Assembly: GCF_000600085.1 (NCBI RefSeq)
Contig: NZ_CP006821.1
Span: 1,240,001 to 1,304,000, forward strand
From: Helicobacter pylori oki112
GTDB taxonomy: Bacteria > Campylobacterota > Campylobacteria > Campylobacterales > Helicobacteraceae
Direction: 5' to 3'
Length of the DNA stretch: 64,000 nt
Both the position numbers and the translations under genes were made by a program. The notes beneath the pieces are model-generated. The model worked only from the letters and a program-made list of their open reading frames with translations. It had not been told where the DNA came from and made no database searches. Within the stretch, counting starts at the first letter, position 1; every line of letters starts with the position of its first letter. Shown here piece after piece: positions 38,278-56,815 of this stretch.

Positions 38278-40098
38278 ATGCTATTGAGTTACGACTTTTT
38301 AGAATTTGAAAATGGTAAGACAGAGAACAGAACAAGAGATTATTCTTTGACAAAGGCTATTGATAAAGAATTAGAAGCTAAAAGACTAGCTAAATCAACT
38401 AGACCTAGAGTAAAGGTAAAAGAGGGACTATCTTTAAGAGCGACATTAGATGCCTTTGGCGATGAACTCTCACGACTTAAAAGAGAACAAAACACAACGA
38501 CTATTAAAGGCTCTACAATTGAAGCCACTAGTCTTGGTAATATTCTTAAGAAAATCAAAAGCGGACTACCTTTTGGAACTATCTCTGCGACTAGACATTT
38601 TAAAGACGCTTTTGTTAAAGATTTTGATAGCGACCAAAGAGCTTTGTTGATGAGTGCTTATAAGAGTGGATTGACACCTAGTAAAAACGACAAGATAACA
38701 AAACTCTATTTAGCTCAAGTGAAAGAAAAAGCTACACAACCCATTAAAGTTAAAGACTTCTTTATGCCACAAGGTAAAGTTCTCCCTAAATATGAGACTT
38801 TAGTTGGGGAGATTTATGAAATTTTGGTTAGTGTGCTAGGTGAGGGCTATGTTGATAAGTTTTTAGACAGCAAAGCCACAATGAGGGACTTTATGTCTAG
38901 CGATAAATTTGTCAAAAGATACCGCTACACTAGAAAAGACAATATTAAAAGAACGCAAGAGCTAAAATCTCTATTAGACAAAAAACGACACTTTTTAGGT
39001 TATCTACAAGTAACAGATTATTGGAAAGAAAACACTAATGACGCTATGTTACCAGACAAAGAAGTTAGTTTCTTTGTATTCTCACACCAACCTATGAGTT
39101 TATCATTTGATTTGGCGAGCGAGTTACTTTTATTAGGGAGACATTTTGACCAAGAGGCGATTTGCTATTGTGAGAACGCTATTGTGCTTCAAAACGACAG
39201 GTATCAAGTGGAATTGGTAAGCACACTACCAAATGATATTGGCGATGTATGGGCTACATTTGATAACATTACATTCTCCACACCTAGTGATTTACCAAAC
39301 GCTCTCACAAGATTAAAAGACCAAGTCTATACATTCTTTAAGAAACACCCTGAAAAAGACAAATATGGCGTAACCTTTGAGGACTTGGTTGTTAAGTCTA
39401 AAATAACCGCTATGAAGCTCCCTAAAGACTTTGATGAAAGACTAGAGGTCGCAAACTTGGTTAAAGCTAGTATTAGAGATAGACAGACTTGTTCTAGGGC
39501 TAATGGTTATCAAAAATTGTTCTTTATGGACGATATAGAAAGTTGGGAACGACAAGCTGTTTTTAGAAGAGAAAAACTAAAATGTATCACAAGCAAAAGT
39601 TATAGAGCAAGCTATAACCACAATATTAAAGTGCGTAAGGTTGTCAATGCTATGCTAAAAGGTAAAAAAGTAAGTAAGACACTAATTGCTAAAGTGCTTG
39701 CTAACACCATAGACACCGATGCAGGTTATTGTTTTATCTCACCGACAGATTTAGCGACACAACTTAACAATATCAGCCCAAGACTATCTAAAAGCATCGT
39801 AACCGCCATAGAGCAAGCGGAGGGCGTTAGACTAAATTATGCGTTGATTGACAAAATCACCTACAATTCACTCCACAACACATTGAGTTTCATTTTTGAT
39901 ATTGATAACCCTTTAAGCGACCAAGCGTTTAATCAATTAGTGGTAGAAATCCCAAGAGAAGCACTTAAAAATGTGAAGTTACCACAAATCAAAAATGTAT
40001 TGACCGCTCAAATCTTTGAGGGGGCTTACCACTTTAAAGGTAATGACTTCAAATACCAATACCAGACATCACCTGAATTGTTGGATATGTTTGAATAA
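38278..40098 (+). CDS. Orphan protein of foreign character
   Basis: I do not recognise this 606-residue protein. It has no signal peptide or membrane helix, is Lys-rich, and has repeated charged helical segments. Residues about 225-335 loosely resemble DUF3293-like proteins (RTQELKSLLDKKRHFLGYL, then a Glu-x-Ser-Phe-Phe segment, then a Phe-x-Gln-Glu-Ala-Ile segment); this is weak. AAAGGA stands 7 bp before ATG 38278. Its coding sequence contains no CATG, GATC, GCGC, GGCC, CCGG, TCGA, ACGT, GTAC, CGCG or GANTC by my reading, and CTA leucine codons are frequent, both unlike its neighbours. From memory, 26695 has two hypothetical genes (HP1187, HP1188) here, so this may be the intact form. Transfer from a phage or plasmid is inferred. 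Confidence 0.85.
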   Translation: MLLSYDFLEFENGKTENRTRDYSLTKAIDKELEAKRLAKSTRPRVKVKEGLSLRATLDAFGDELSRLKREQNTTTIKGSTIEATSLGNILKKIKSGLPFGTISATRHFKDAFVKDFDSDQRALLMSAYKSGLTPSKNDKITKLYLAQVKEKATQPIKVKDFFMPQGKVLPKYETLVGEIYEILVSVLGEGYVDKFLDSKATMRDFMSSDKFVKRYRYTRKDNIKRTQELKSLLDKKRHFLGYLQVTDYWKENTNDAMLPDKEVSFFVFSHQPMSLSFDLASELLLLGRHFDQEAICYCENAIVLQNDRYQVELVSTLPNDIGDVWATFDNITFSTPSDLPNALTRLKDQVYTFFKKHPEKDKYGVTFEDLVVKSKITAMKLPKDFDERLEVANLVKASIRDRQTCSRANGYQKLFFMDDIESWERQAVFRREKLKCITSKSYRASYNHNIKVRKVVNAMLKGKKVSKTLIAKVLANTIDTDAGYCFISPTDLATQLNNISPRLSKSIVTAIEQAEGVRLNYALIDKITYNSLHNTLSFIFDIDNPLSDQAFNQLVVEIPREALKNVKLPQIKNVLTAQIFEGAYHFKGNDFKYQYQTSPELLDMFE

Positions 40099-40285
40099 GA
40101 AAGTTACTTAATAACGCTAACGCTGTTTTATTGAATACCGACAACTAAAGCCTTGATTTTTAAAAAATGGGGTTTTAGTTGCTTCATTTTTAATAAAACT
40201 CATTTCCTTAAGGGGATAAGGGTTTTAGAACAATCCCCTCTAACCCTCTAATAACGCTTTTTAAAGAATTACCGCTTGACTAAAA

Positions 40286-41326
40286 CTAAGCGTTCTTAAT
40301 GTAATGCATGGCGATTTTGAGCGCGTTGGTGGCTGCCCCCACTCTTAATTGATCCGCCACGCAAAAGCCATGCAAGGTTTTCTTATCAAACAAATCTTTC
40401 CTCAAGCGCCCTATAAAGGTGCTATCCGTGTGGCTCGCTTTTAAGGGCGTGGGGTAGAGGTTATGGCTAGGATCATCGCAAACAATTACGCTAGGGGCGT
40501 TTTTTAAAACTTCATAGACTTCTTTAAGATCGAATTCTTTTTCAAAAGCGATACTCAAACTCTCGCTATGACTCCTCAATACCGGCACGCGCACGCAAGT
40601 CGCGCTGATAGGGAAATCCACGCCCATGATCTTATGGGTTTCATGCACCATTTTTAGCTCTTCTTTCGTGTAACCATTCTCCTTAAAAGTGTCAATATGA
40701 GCGATCGCATTGAAAGCGATCGGGTAAGCGAAAGCCCCGGCTCGCAAAACCTGGTTTAAATCAATAGCGGGATCTTTTTCCAAACACTCTAATGCGGTTT
40801 TTAGCTCACTTTTTAAACTCTCTATGCCCTTATTCCCTGCCCCACTCACAGCTTGATAGGTGCTAACAATAACGCTTTTTATCTTAAAATGAAGGTGTAA
40901 GGGGTTTAAAATTTGCGTCATTTGAATGGTAGAGCAATTAGGGTTAGCGATGATATTTAAAGGAGCGTTAAAAATTTCTTTAGCGTTGATTTCAGGCACG
41001 ACTAAAGGCACTTTTTTATCCAATCTAAAAAAGCTCGTGTTATCAATCACTAATGCAGTTTTTGAAGCGCTTGTAGCAAATTCTTCGCTCACGCTCCCCC
41101 CAGCGCTAAAAAAGGCGATGTCTATTTTTTCTTTTTCAAAAACTTCATGCGTGGTTTCTAAAATTTCATAGTCTTTATGGAAAGCTTTAATCTTTTTACC
41201 AGCACTCCTAGCGCTAGCGAGCGGGACAAATTTTTTAATAGGGAAAGAAGAATTTTCTAAACCCTTAATCAGCTCTTGCCCTACCGCCCCACTAGCCCCA
41301 ACAATGGCGACATTATAAGTCTTCAT
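40286..41326 (-). CDS. asd: Aspartate-semialdehyde dehydrogenase
   Basis: Makes aspartate semialdehyde from aspartyl phosphate with NADPH, the branch point to lysine, diaminopimelate for peptidoglycan, threonine and methionine. It is 346 residues. The NADP motif is [14 protein letters not shown] at 6-19, the catalytic Cys131 lies in [11 protein letters not shown], and the [13 protein letters not shown] segment follows. Start 41326 has GGAGAA upstream and lies inside the end of hisS (14-bp overlap), indicating coupling; a longer frame from 41347 would add seven residues. Confidence 0.96.
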   Translation of the reverse strand: MKTYNVAIVGASGAVGQELIKGLENSSFPIKKFVPLASARSAGKKIKAFHKDYEILETTHEVFEKEKIDIAFFSAGGSVSEEFATSASKTALVIDNTSFFRLDKKVPLVVPEINAKEIFNAPLNIIANPNCSTIQMTQILNPLHLHFKIKSVIVSTYQAVSGAGNKGIESLKSELKTALECLEKDPAIDLNQVLRAGAFAYPIAFNAIAHIDTFKENGYTKEELKMVHETHKIMGVDFPISATCVRVPVLRSHSESLSIAFEKEFDLKEVYEVLKNAPSVIVCDDPSHNLYPTPLKASHTDSTFIGRLRKDLFDKKTLHGFCVADQLRVGAATNALKIAMHYIKNA

Positions 41327-42641
41327 CGTTTTCTCCAATGATTTCAAGGGCTTTTAAAAAACTCAAGCAATTCAACTGCATGCCTGAATGCATGTTTTTC
41401 AAGCTTAAGGTTTCGCTTTTAAATTCTTCTTCGCCAATGACAGCCACGAACTCATGCCCTTTATGGTTAGCATAAGAAAAGGGTTTTTTGATTTTTTGAG
41501 CTTCTGGATAGACTTCGCTAAAAATCCCGCTTTGCCTTAAAGACTCCGCTAAGCGGTTTGCATAAGAAAAATACTCTTCATGCATGCAAGCGATTAAGAC
41601 TTTAGCTTGGGTGGAGCGCTCGTCTAATAATTGCATTTCACTCAAAGCCACAATCAATCGATCAATCCCAATAGAAGCCCCCACCCCTTGTAAATTTTCT
41701 TTAGAAAAATTTTTAGTCAAATGATCGTAACGACCCCCTGAACACACGCTCCCTAAAGACTTCATTTCATTAAGCGTGGTTTCATACACAATCCCTGTAT
41801 AATACCCTAACCCCCTAGCGATAGAAAAATCAATTTTATACAGGTTTTGAGAAATTTGCAAATCCCCTAGCAACTGGTATAGCCTTTCTAAGTCTTGTAT
41901 GCCTTTTTTTAGATTTTCATTATAGTCTTTCAAATAAGCAATTTTTTCAAAAAATTCCGCATGGCTTAAATCGTTTTGTTGGATTTGAACCATTTCTAAA
42001 AGCTCTTTAATGGTGTTTGAATCTAAATCGCACTCTTTTTTTAATTCTTCTTCAACCCCATTCAAGCCAATTTTTTCTAATTTATCCACAATACGCAACA
42101 CTTCATTCACTTGAGAGATTCCAAAATATTCGCATATCCCGTTCAAAATTTTTCTGTGGTTGATAGAGACGCAAAAATCTTCTAAATCCAAGGCTTTTAA
42201 AGAAGCGATAATCACTTGAATGATCTCAGCATCGCACACCAAACTTTCGCTCCCTATAAAATCAAAATCGCATTGCGTAAATTCCCTGTAACGCCCTTTT
42301 TGCGCCCTTTCGCCCCTAAAAACATTGCCTATAGCGTAGCGTTTAAAGGGCATGCCTAATATTTGGTGGTGCAAAGAGACAAAGCGGGCTAATGGCACGG
42401 TCAAATCAAACCTTAAAGCCACATCCCTATCCCCATGGTCTTTAAAACGATAAATTTCTTTTTGAATATCGCTGCTCGCATCAGGTAGTAGCGCTTCAGC
42501 GTATTCCAAATGAGGGGTTTCAATCGGCACGAAACCAAAACTTTGAAACACGACTGAAACTTTCGCAAGCAACTGGGCTTTTTGTATCGCATCTTTAGGC
42601 AAGCGGTCTTTAAACCCGCTCAACACTTTAGGGGTAATCAT
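41313..42641 (-). CDS. hisS: Histidyl-tRNA synthetase
   Basis: Charges tRNA-His; a class II synthetase of 442 residues. Motif 2 is [16 protein letters not shown] near residue 114, the His-specific motif is [12 protein letters not shown] near 272, and motif 3 is [11 protein letters not shown] near 316. The anticodon-binding C-terminal domain starts near 345 ([12 protein letters not shown]). Its 3' end overlaps asd, giving a hisS-asd transcript. It is divergent from waaF. Confidence 0.96.
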   Translation of the reverse strand: MITPKVLSGFKDRLPKDAIQKAQLLAKVSVVFQSFGFVPIETPHLEYAEALLPDASSDIQKEIYRFKDHGDRDVALRFDLTVPLARFVSLHHQILGMPFKRYAIGNVFRGERAQKGRYREFTQCDFDFIGSESLVCDAEIIQVIIASLKALDLEDFCVSINHRKILNGICEYFGISQVNEVLRIVDKLEKIGLNGVEEELKKECDLDSNTIKELLEMVQIQQNDLSHAEFFEKIAYLKDYNENLKKGIQDLERLYQLLGDLQISQNLYKIDFSIARGLGYYTGIVYETTLNEMKSLGSVCSGGRYDHLTKNFSKENLQGVGASIGIDRLIVALSEMQLLDERSTQAKVLIACMHEEYFSYANRLAESLRQSGIFSEVYPEAQKIKKPFSYANHKGHEFVAVIGEEEFKSETLSLKNMHSGMQLNCLSFLKALEIIGENDEDL

Positions 42642-42702
42642 TCCATTTCCTTGTATTTGTATGCTAAAATTTTAGCTTAAAATCTTTAAAAAAGGGCTAT
42701 TG

Positions 42703-43752
42703 ATGAGCGTAAATGCACCCAAACGCATGCGTATTTTATTGCGTTTGCCTAATTGGTTAGGCGATGGGGTGATGGCAAGCTCGCTCTTTTACACCCTTAA
42801 ACACCACTACCCTAACGCGCATTTTATCTTAGTGGGCCCACAAATCACTTGCGAACTTTTCAAAAAAGATGAAAAAATAGAGGCCGTTTTTATAGACGAC
42901 ACCAAAAAATCCTTTTTCAGGCTACTAGCCACTCACAAACTCGCTCAAAAAATAGGGCGTTGCGATATAGCGATCACTTTAAACAACCATTTTTATTCCG
43001 CTTTTTTGCTCTATGCGACAAAAACGCCCGTTCGCATCGGTTTTGCTCAATTTTTTCGTTCTTTGTTTCTCAGCCATGCGATCGCTCCTGCCCCTAAAGA
43101 GTATCATCAAGTGGAAAAGTATTGCTTTTTGTTTTCGCAATTTTTAGAAAAAGAATTGGATAAAAAAAGCGTTTTACCCTTAAAACTGGCCTTTAACCTC
43201 CCCGCTCACACCCCAAACACCCCTAAAAAAATCGGCTTTAACCCTAGTGCAAGCTATGGGAGCGCTAAAAGATGGCCAGCTTCTTATTACGCTGAAGTTT
43301 CTGCTGTTTTGTTAGAAGAAGGGCATGAAATTTATTTTTTTGGGGCTAAAGAAGACGCTATCGTTTCTGAAGAAATTTTAAAACTCATCAAAGGCTCATT
43401 AAAAAACCCTTTATTATTCCATAACGCTTACAATCTGTGCGGGAAAACAAGCATTGAAGAATTGATAGAACGCATCGCTGTTTTAGATTTATTCATCACT
43501 AACGATAGCGGCCCTATGCATGTGGCTGCCAGCACACAAACCCCCTTAATCGCTCTTTTTGGCCCCACTGATGAAAAAGAGACTCGCCCCTATAAAGCTC
43601 AAAAAGCGATCGTATTGAACCACCATTTAAGCTGTTCGCCCTGCAAGAAACGAGTTTGCCCTTTAAAGAATGAAAAAAACCACTTGTGCATGCGATCTAT
43701 CGCGCCCCTTGAAGTCCTAGAAGCCGCTCACACTCTTTTAGAAAAGCCTTAA
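42703..43752 (+). CDS. waaF: ADP-heptose:LPS heptosyltransferase II
   Basis: Adds the second heptose to the lipopolysaccharide inner core on the cytoplasmic face of the inner membrane. The 349-residue GT9 glycosyltransferase has PNWLGDGVMASSLFYTLK near residue 16 and the nucleotide-sugar motif TNDSGPMHVAASTQTP near 264, followed by ALFGPTDEKETRP. Three Cys (CSPCKKRVCP) lie near the C-terminus, as is usual in this family. AAAAAAGGG precedes; I use ATG 42703, with TTG 42700 as the alternative. A fragment of its 3' end is repeated in reverse 700 bp downstream. Confidence 0.95.
   Translation: MSVNAPKRMRILLRLPNWLGDGVMASSLFYTLKHHYPNAHFILVGPQITCELFKKDEKIEAVFIDDTKKSFFRLLATHKLAQKIGRCDIAITLNNHFYSAFLLYATKTPVRIGFAQFFRSLFLSHAIAPAPKEYHQVEKYCFLFSQFLEKELDKKSVLPLKLAFNLPAHTPNTPKKIGFNPSASYGSAKRWPASYYAEVSAVLLEEGHEIYFFGAKEDAIVSEEILKLIKGSLKNPLLFHNAYNLCGKTSIEELIERIAVLDLFITNDSGPMHVAASTQTPLIALFGPTDEKETRPYKAQKAIVLNHHLSCSPCKKRVCPLKNEKNHLCMRSIAPLEVLEAAHTLLEKP
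43684..43728 (+). repeat. waaF 3' segment, copy 1 of inverted repeat
   Basis: This 45-bp part of waaF, coding for LCMRSIAPLEVLEAA, is found again in inverted orientation at 44438-44482 with four mismatches. Confidence 0.9.
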
Positions 43753-43886
43753 CGCCCTTTATGCACTTTTTTAAAAACACAGCTGTATTGACAAAATACT
43801 AGTAAAAGATTTAAACTTTACTTTTGAAAGCGTGAGAAGAGCGATAAATCCTACCAAGGGTTTTAAAAAATATGGTAAGATAGTAT

Positions 43887-43918
43887 CCAAAAAAGCGTTT
43901 TTAAAAACGCTTTTTTGG
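43887..43918. terminator. Perfect 32-bp palindromic terminator
   Basis: CCAAAAAAGCGTTTTT (43887-43902) is followed directly by its exact reverse complement (43903-43918). Runs of T on both sides make it a bidirectional terminator between the convergent waaF and the repeat-protein gene. Confidence 0.8.
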
Positions 43919-43929
43919 AGTCAAAGCCA

Positions 43930-44256
43930 TTAGACCACTGAGTTTTTAGGTTTTTTGGCGTCTTTTTTATCTTTGTGAGCCACTAATTGAGAGCTTAACT
44001 CAGGTTTTTTGGCGTCTTTTTTATCTTTGTGAGCCACTAATTGAGAGCTTAACTCAGGTTTTTTGGCGTCTTTTTTATCTTTGTGAGCCACTAATTGAGA
44101 GCTTAACTCAGGTTTTTTGGCGTCTTTTTTATCTTTGTGAGCCACTAATTGAGAGCTTAACTCAGGTTTTTTGGCGTCTTTTTTATCTTTGTGAGCGTAT
44201 GCAGAACTCACTGCCAAAACTGATAATAAAACACCTGTCAAGATTTGCTTTTTCAT
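43930..44256 (-). CDS. Secreted tandem-repeat protein (HP1192-like)
   Basis: A 108-residue exported protein. The signal peptide (1-21) ends AVSSAYA. The mature part is four copies of the 18-residue unit HKDKKDAKKPELSSQLVA plus a partial fifth (HKDKKDAKKPKNSVV). It is highly basic (Lys/Asp alternating) and probably extended or coiled. It corresponds to HP1192, described in annotation as a secreted protein involved in flagellar motility; I cannot confirm that role from sequence. AAGGAG precedes the ATG, and a -10 TATAAT on the minus strand lies at 44293-44298. Confidence 0.85.
   Translation of the reverse strand: MKKQILTGVLLSVLAVSSAYAHKDKKDAKKPELSSQLVAHKDKKDAKKPELSSQLVAHKDKKDAKKPELSSQLVAHKDKKDAKKPELSSQLVAHKDKKDAKKPKNSVV
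43967..44192 (-). repeat. 54-bp tandem repeat array
   Basis: Four full 54-bp units plus a partial one, virtually identical at the nucleotide level (each with CCACTAATTGAGAGCTTAAC on the plus strand). Identity this high in silent positions points to recent expansion or homogenisation. The array is in frame, so copy number changes give length variants. The array limits are approximate. Confidence 0.9.
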
Positions 44257-44292
44257 ACGAAAACTCCTTGTGATGATCTTAAAAGCGAGAGA

Positions 44293-44298
44293 ATTATA
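44293..44298 (-). promoter_or_regulatory. -10 element for the repeat-protein gene
   Basis: TATAAT on the minus strand (ATTATA on plus), 37 bp upstream of the ATG at 44256. Confidence 0.55.
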
Positions 44299-44412
44299 TT
44301 TCTCAAAAGTAAACGAATAGAAACAAATAAAATTTTCACTAAAGAAATTTGTAGATTGCGTTTTGCTATATAAAAAACGCCTGGGAGCAATCAGCCATTT
44401 TTCTTAAAAAAT

Positions 44413-44434
44413 AAAAACGCTCAAAAGCGTTTTT
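44413..44434. terminator. Bidirectional hairpin terminator
   Basis: AAAAACGCT (44413-44421) pairs with AGCGTTTTT (44426-44434) around a 4-nt loop, with A/T tails on both sides. No current gene ends next to it; it follows the waaF scrap on the minus strand. Confidence 0.65.
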
Positions 44435-44437
44435 TAA

Positions 44438-44482
44438 GGCGGTTTCTAGGACTTCAAGGGGCACAATAGATCGCATGCACAA
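44438..44482 (-). pseudogene. Inverted fragment of waaF 3' end
   Basis: On the minus strand this reads MRSIVPLEVLETA, matching MRSIAPLEVLEAA at the end of WaaF. The nucleotides are identical at 41 of 45 positions with 43684-43728. Upstream of the match (44483 onwards) no similarity continues, so only a scrap remains. Confidence 0.85.
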
Positions 44483-44850
44483 ATTGAATACAAAAGAGCT
44501 TGTTATGAGTCAAGCGGAATTTCCTATAATGCGATCTTGTGGGTGTTAAGAGAAAAAGTTATTTCAAAATGCCCCCTATCTCCTTGAGAAAATAAGTCTT
44601 AAATAAAGAAAATAAACTTTACTATAAAACAAAGTAACCAAAATCCCATTTTTTAAAAAATTAAAAAGTTTTAATTACTCCTATTTGACAAGAATAGAGT
44701 CAAAAATCAATTTCATAAGCAAACTAAAAAAGGTCATTAAAAGAGATAAAAAGAGATAAAAATACTCAAGAAGTCTTTTTAAACCCAAAAGAGAAAAAGT
44801 TTAAATAGTGCCTATAACACCCCCTAAAATAAAAGAGCGTTATTATCAAA

Positions 44851-46929
44851 TCAGCCTTTGCGCTTTTCTACAATTTCCTTAGCGATATTGCTAGGCACTT
44901 CACCATAATGATCAAATTCCATAGAGTAAGTCCCACGCCCTTGAGTGGCTGATCGTAAATCCGTAGAATAACCAAACATTTCCACCAACGGCACAAAAGC
45001 GTTCACGATTTTCAAGCCTAATCGGTCGTCCATAGAATTGATTTGCCCTCTTCTTCTATTCAAATCGCCAATCACATCGCCCATGTATTCTTCAGGGACT
45101 TCCACTTCCACTTTCATCATAGGCTCTAGTAAAACCGGGTTAGCCGCGCGACTCGCTTCTTTAAACGCCATAGAGCCAGCGATTTTAAACGCCATTTCTG
45201 AAGAATCCACATCATGGTAGCTCCCATCATAAAGGGTAACCTTAAAATCCACCACCGGATAGCCTGCCAAAACGCCATTTTGCATCGCTTCTTGGATACC
45301 CTTATCCACCGCAGGGATATATTCTTTAGGGATCACGCCCCCAGAAATTTCATTCACAAATTCATACCCACTGCCAGGCTCTTTAGGCTCAAGCTTGATA
45401 AACACATGCCCATATTGCCCACGACCACCGCTTTGCTTAGCGTATTTATGCTCTTTGCTCACGCTTGAGCGGATAGTCTCTCTAAAGGCGACTTGCGGCT
45501 GACCGATTTCAGCCTCCACCTTAAATTCTCTTTTCAACCTGTCCACGATGATTTCTAGGTGCAATTCACCCATGCCGCCAATGAGGGTTTGCCCGGTTTC
45601 TTCTTGAGTCATCACCCTAAAGCTTGGATCTTCTTCGGCAAGCTTGCCTAACGCTACGCCCATTTTTTCCTGGTCTGCTTTCGTTTTAGGCTCCACAGCG
45701 ATGTGAATGACTGGCTCAGGAAATTCCATCCTCTCTAAAACTACCGCATTCTTTTCATCGCAAAGCGTATCCCCAGTCAGCGTGTCTTTTAAGCCCACAA
45801 ACGCGCAAATCTCGCCCGCATAAACTTCTTTAATGTCTTCCCTCTTGTTGGAGTGCATTTTAAGCAGTCTTCCCACGCGCTCTTTTTTGTCTTTGGTGGA
45901 GTTATACACATAGCTACCGGACTCTAGCTTGCCGCGATACACGCGCACAAAAGTGAGTTGGCCCACAAAAGGATCCGTCATGATTTTAAACGCCAAACCG
46001 GCAAACTCGCCATCATCGCTGGATTTCACAAAAACTTCTTCTTCAGTTTTTGGATCAATCCCCTTAATATCCACAACCTCCGTAGGCGCTGGCAAGTAAT
46101 CAATGACTGCGTCTAATAAAGTCTGCACGCCTTTATTTTTAAAAGAAGAACCACAAAGCATAGGGACAAGGCTCATGTTCAAACAACCTGTTTTAATGCC
46201 TTTTTTGATTTCTTCAATACTCAATTCTTCACCGCCCAAATACTTTTCCATCAAGGCTTCATCTTGCTCGGCTACGGCTTCTACAAGCTTTTCTCGGTAT
46301 TGTTTGGCCTTTTCTAACAAATCGCTGGGGATTTCTTCCACATCGTATTTGGCCCCCATGGTTTCATTATTCCAAACAATCGCTTTCATTTGGACTAAAT
46401 CAATCACGCCAATGAAAGTGTCTTCAGCCCCAATAGGGATATTAATAGGCACAGGATTAGCTTTCAAGCGAAGCTTAATCTGGTTTTCTACATTATAGAA
46501 ATTCGCCCCAATCCTATCCATTTTATTGACAAAAACAATCCTAGGCACGCCGTATTTATTCGCTTGACGCCACACGGTCTCGCTTTGAGGTTGCACGCCC
46601 CCAACCGAGCAAAACACCGAAACCGCACCATCTAGCACACGCATGGATCGTTCCACTTCAATAGTGAAATCCACATGCCCTGGAGTGTCAATCAAATTGA
46701 TTTGGTGATCCTTCCAAAAGCAAGTCGTTGCCGCAGAAGTGATCGTGATCCCTCTTTCTTTTTCTTGCTCCATCCAATCCATTGTCGCCGCGCCGTCATG
46801 CACTTCGCCAATCTTATGGCTCACGCCTGTATAGAATAAAATCCTTTCAGAAGTGGTGGTTTTTCCGGCATCAATGTGAGCGGCGATACCAATATTCCTA
46901 ATCCTATTTAATGGGGTTTTTCTAGCCAT
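44851..46929 (-). CDS. fusA: Elongation factor G
   Basis: The translocation GTPase of the ribosome, 692 residues. G1 is [21 protein letters not shown] near residue 15, switch I is [13 protein letters not shown]3 is [16 protein letters not shown], and G4 is [11 protein letters not shown]. Domains II-V follow, with the domain IV sequence [17 protein letters not shown] near 487. It is the last gene of the rpoBC-rpsL-rpsG-fusA string, 11 bp after rpsG. I see no strong terminator after its stop. Confidence 0.98.
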   Translation of the reverse strand: MARKTPLNRIRNIGIAAHIDAGKTTTSERILFYTGVSHKIGEVHDGAATMDWMEQEKERGITITSAATTCFWKDHQINLIDTPGHVDFTIEVERSMRVLDGAVSVFCSVGGVQPQSETVWRQANKYGVPRIVFVNKMDRIGANFYNVENQIKLRLKANPVPINIPIGAEDTFIGVIDLVQMKAIVWNNETMGAKYDVEEIPSDLLEKAKQYREKLVEAVAEQDEALMEKYLGGEELSIEEIKKGIKTGCLNMSLVPMLCGSSFKNKGVQTLLDAVIDYLPAPTEVVDIKGIDPKTEEEVFVKSSDDGEFAGLAFKIMTDPFVGQLTFVRVYRGKLESGSYVYNSTKDKKERVGRLLKMHSNKREDIKEVYAGEICAFVGLKDTLTGDTLCDEKNAVVLERMEFPEPVIHIAVEPKTKADQEKMGVALGKLAEEDPSFRVMTQEETGQTLIGGMGELHLEIIVDRLKREFKVEAEIGQPQVAFRETIRSSVSKEHKYAKQSGGRGQYGHVFIKLEPKEPGSGYEFVNEISGGVIPKEYIPAVDKGIQEAMQNGVLAGYPVVDFKVTLYDGSYHDVDSSEMAFKIAGSMAFKEASRAANPVLLEPMMKVEVEVPEEYMGDVIGDLNRRRGQINSMDDRLGLKIVNAFVPLVEMFGYSTDLRSATQGRGTYSMEFDHYGEVPSNIAKEIVEKRKG

Positions 46930-46940
46930 TCTAACTCCAA

Positions 46941-47423
<483 letters not shown>

Positions 47424-47831
47424 TTATTTTTTCTTGTTGTCGGTTGCTTTCTTGTCGGTTGCTTTAGCTTTTTTAGTCCCATATTTAGAGCGTGAAACCG
47501 TTCTTTTATTGACCCCTGCAGTGTCTAAAGCGCCACGAACGATGTGGTATTTCACACCGGGTAAATCCTTAACCCTACCCCCACGCACTAACACAATGGA
47601 GTGTTCTTGCAAGTTATGCCCTTCACCAGGAATATAACTGATCACTTCAAATTTACTGGTCAAACGAACCTTAGCGACCTTTCTTAAAGCCGAGTTAGGC
47701 TTTTTAGGGGTAGTCGTATAAACCCTAGTACAAACCCCTCTTCTTTGAGGGCATTCCACTAATGCAGGTGATTTCGTTTTTTTAACCACCTTTTTCCTTT
47801 CTTTTCTAATCAACTGATTGATAGTAGGCAC
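47424..47831 (-). CDS. rpsL: 30S ribosomal protein S12
   Basis: A decoding-centre protein of the small subunit, 135 residues with a Lys/Thr/Asp-rich tail ([11 protein letters not shown]). The accuracy loops [12 protein letters not shown] and [14 protein letters not shown] have the wild-type Lys residues whose changes give streptomycin resistance. It is the first gene of the str group, about 90 bp after rpoBC. Confidence 0.98.
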   Translation of the reverse strand: MPTINQLIRKERKKVVKKTKSPALVECPQRRGVCTRVYTTTPKKPNSALRKVAKVRLTSKFEVISYIPGEGHNLQEHSIVLVRGGRVKDLPGVKYHIVRGALDTAGVNKRTVSRSKYGTKKAKATDKKATDNKKK

Positions 47832-47919
47832 TATTTTTCCTTATTCTAAAAATTTAAAACTAAAAGTTCTCCCATTTTACCCTAATTTTTCTTTTAAAAA
47901 TCTTAACCGATTTTTTATA

Positions 47920-56595
<8,676 letters not shown>

Positions 56596-56782
56596 TCAAG
56601 CCTTTGATCAAAAATTTTGAGTTATTTAATGCATTAATTCAAGTAAGCATTGCAAAAGGATCTTTAAACTTTAGAACCATCCATGATAAAAATACCAAAA
56701 ACCCACCTGCAATACTAACCACTTTAGGCCACACGCTCACAAACAAAATCATGGAGCAAAATCATCTGCCACACTAGATCAG

Positions 56783-56804
56783 AGAAAGGCGCAAAGACCT
56801 TTCT
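56783..56804. promoter_or_regulatory. Inverted repeat between rplL and rpoBC
   Basis: AGAAAGG (56783-56789) pairs with CCTTTCT (56798-56804) around an 8-nt loop, just after the rplL stop on the minus strand. There is no T run behind it on that strand, so it is more likely an attenuator or mRNA processing stem than a full terminator; on the plus strand GTTTTT follows it. Confidence 0.5.
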
Positions 56805-56815
56805 GTTTTTAAGTC

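Larger units (their letters stand above)
44299..44850. other. Gene-poor region between repeat gene and fusA
   Basis: About 550 bp with no complete gene. It contains a bidirectional terminator-like hairpin, an inverted scrap of waaF, a plus-strand TATAAT at 44525-44530 with no gene behind it, and AT-rich sequence with a small tandem motif (AAAGAGATA twice near 44738-44760). From memory the aldo-keto reductase HP1193 occupies this place in 26695; it is absent here. Confidence 0.6.

Noticed and set aside
43967-44192. 54-bp repeats as a CRISPR array
   Set aside because: The whole unit is repeated without unique spacers, is coding, and no cas gene is near.
47424-47831. Streptomycin resistance changes in rpsL
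   Set aside because: Both key Lys residues (in PKKPNS and GRVKDL) are present.
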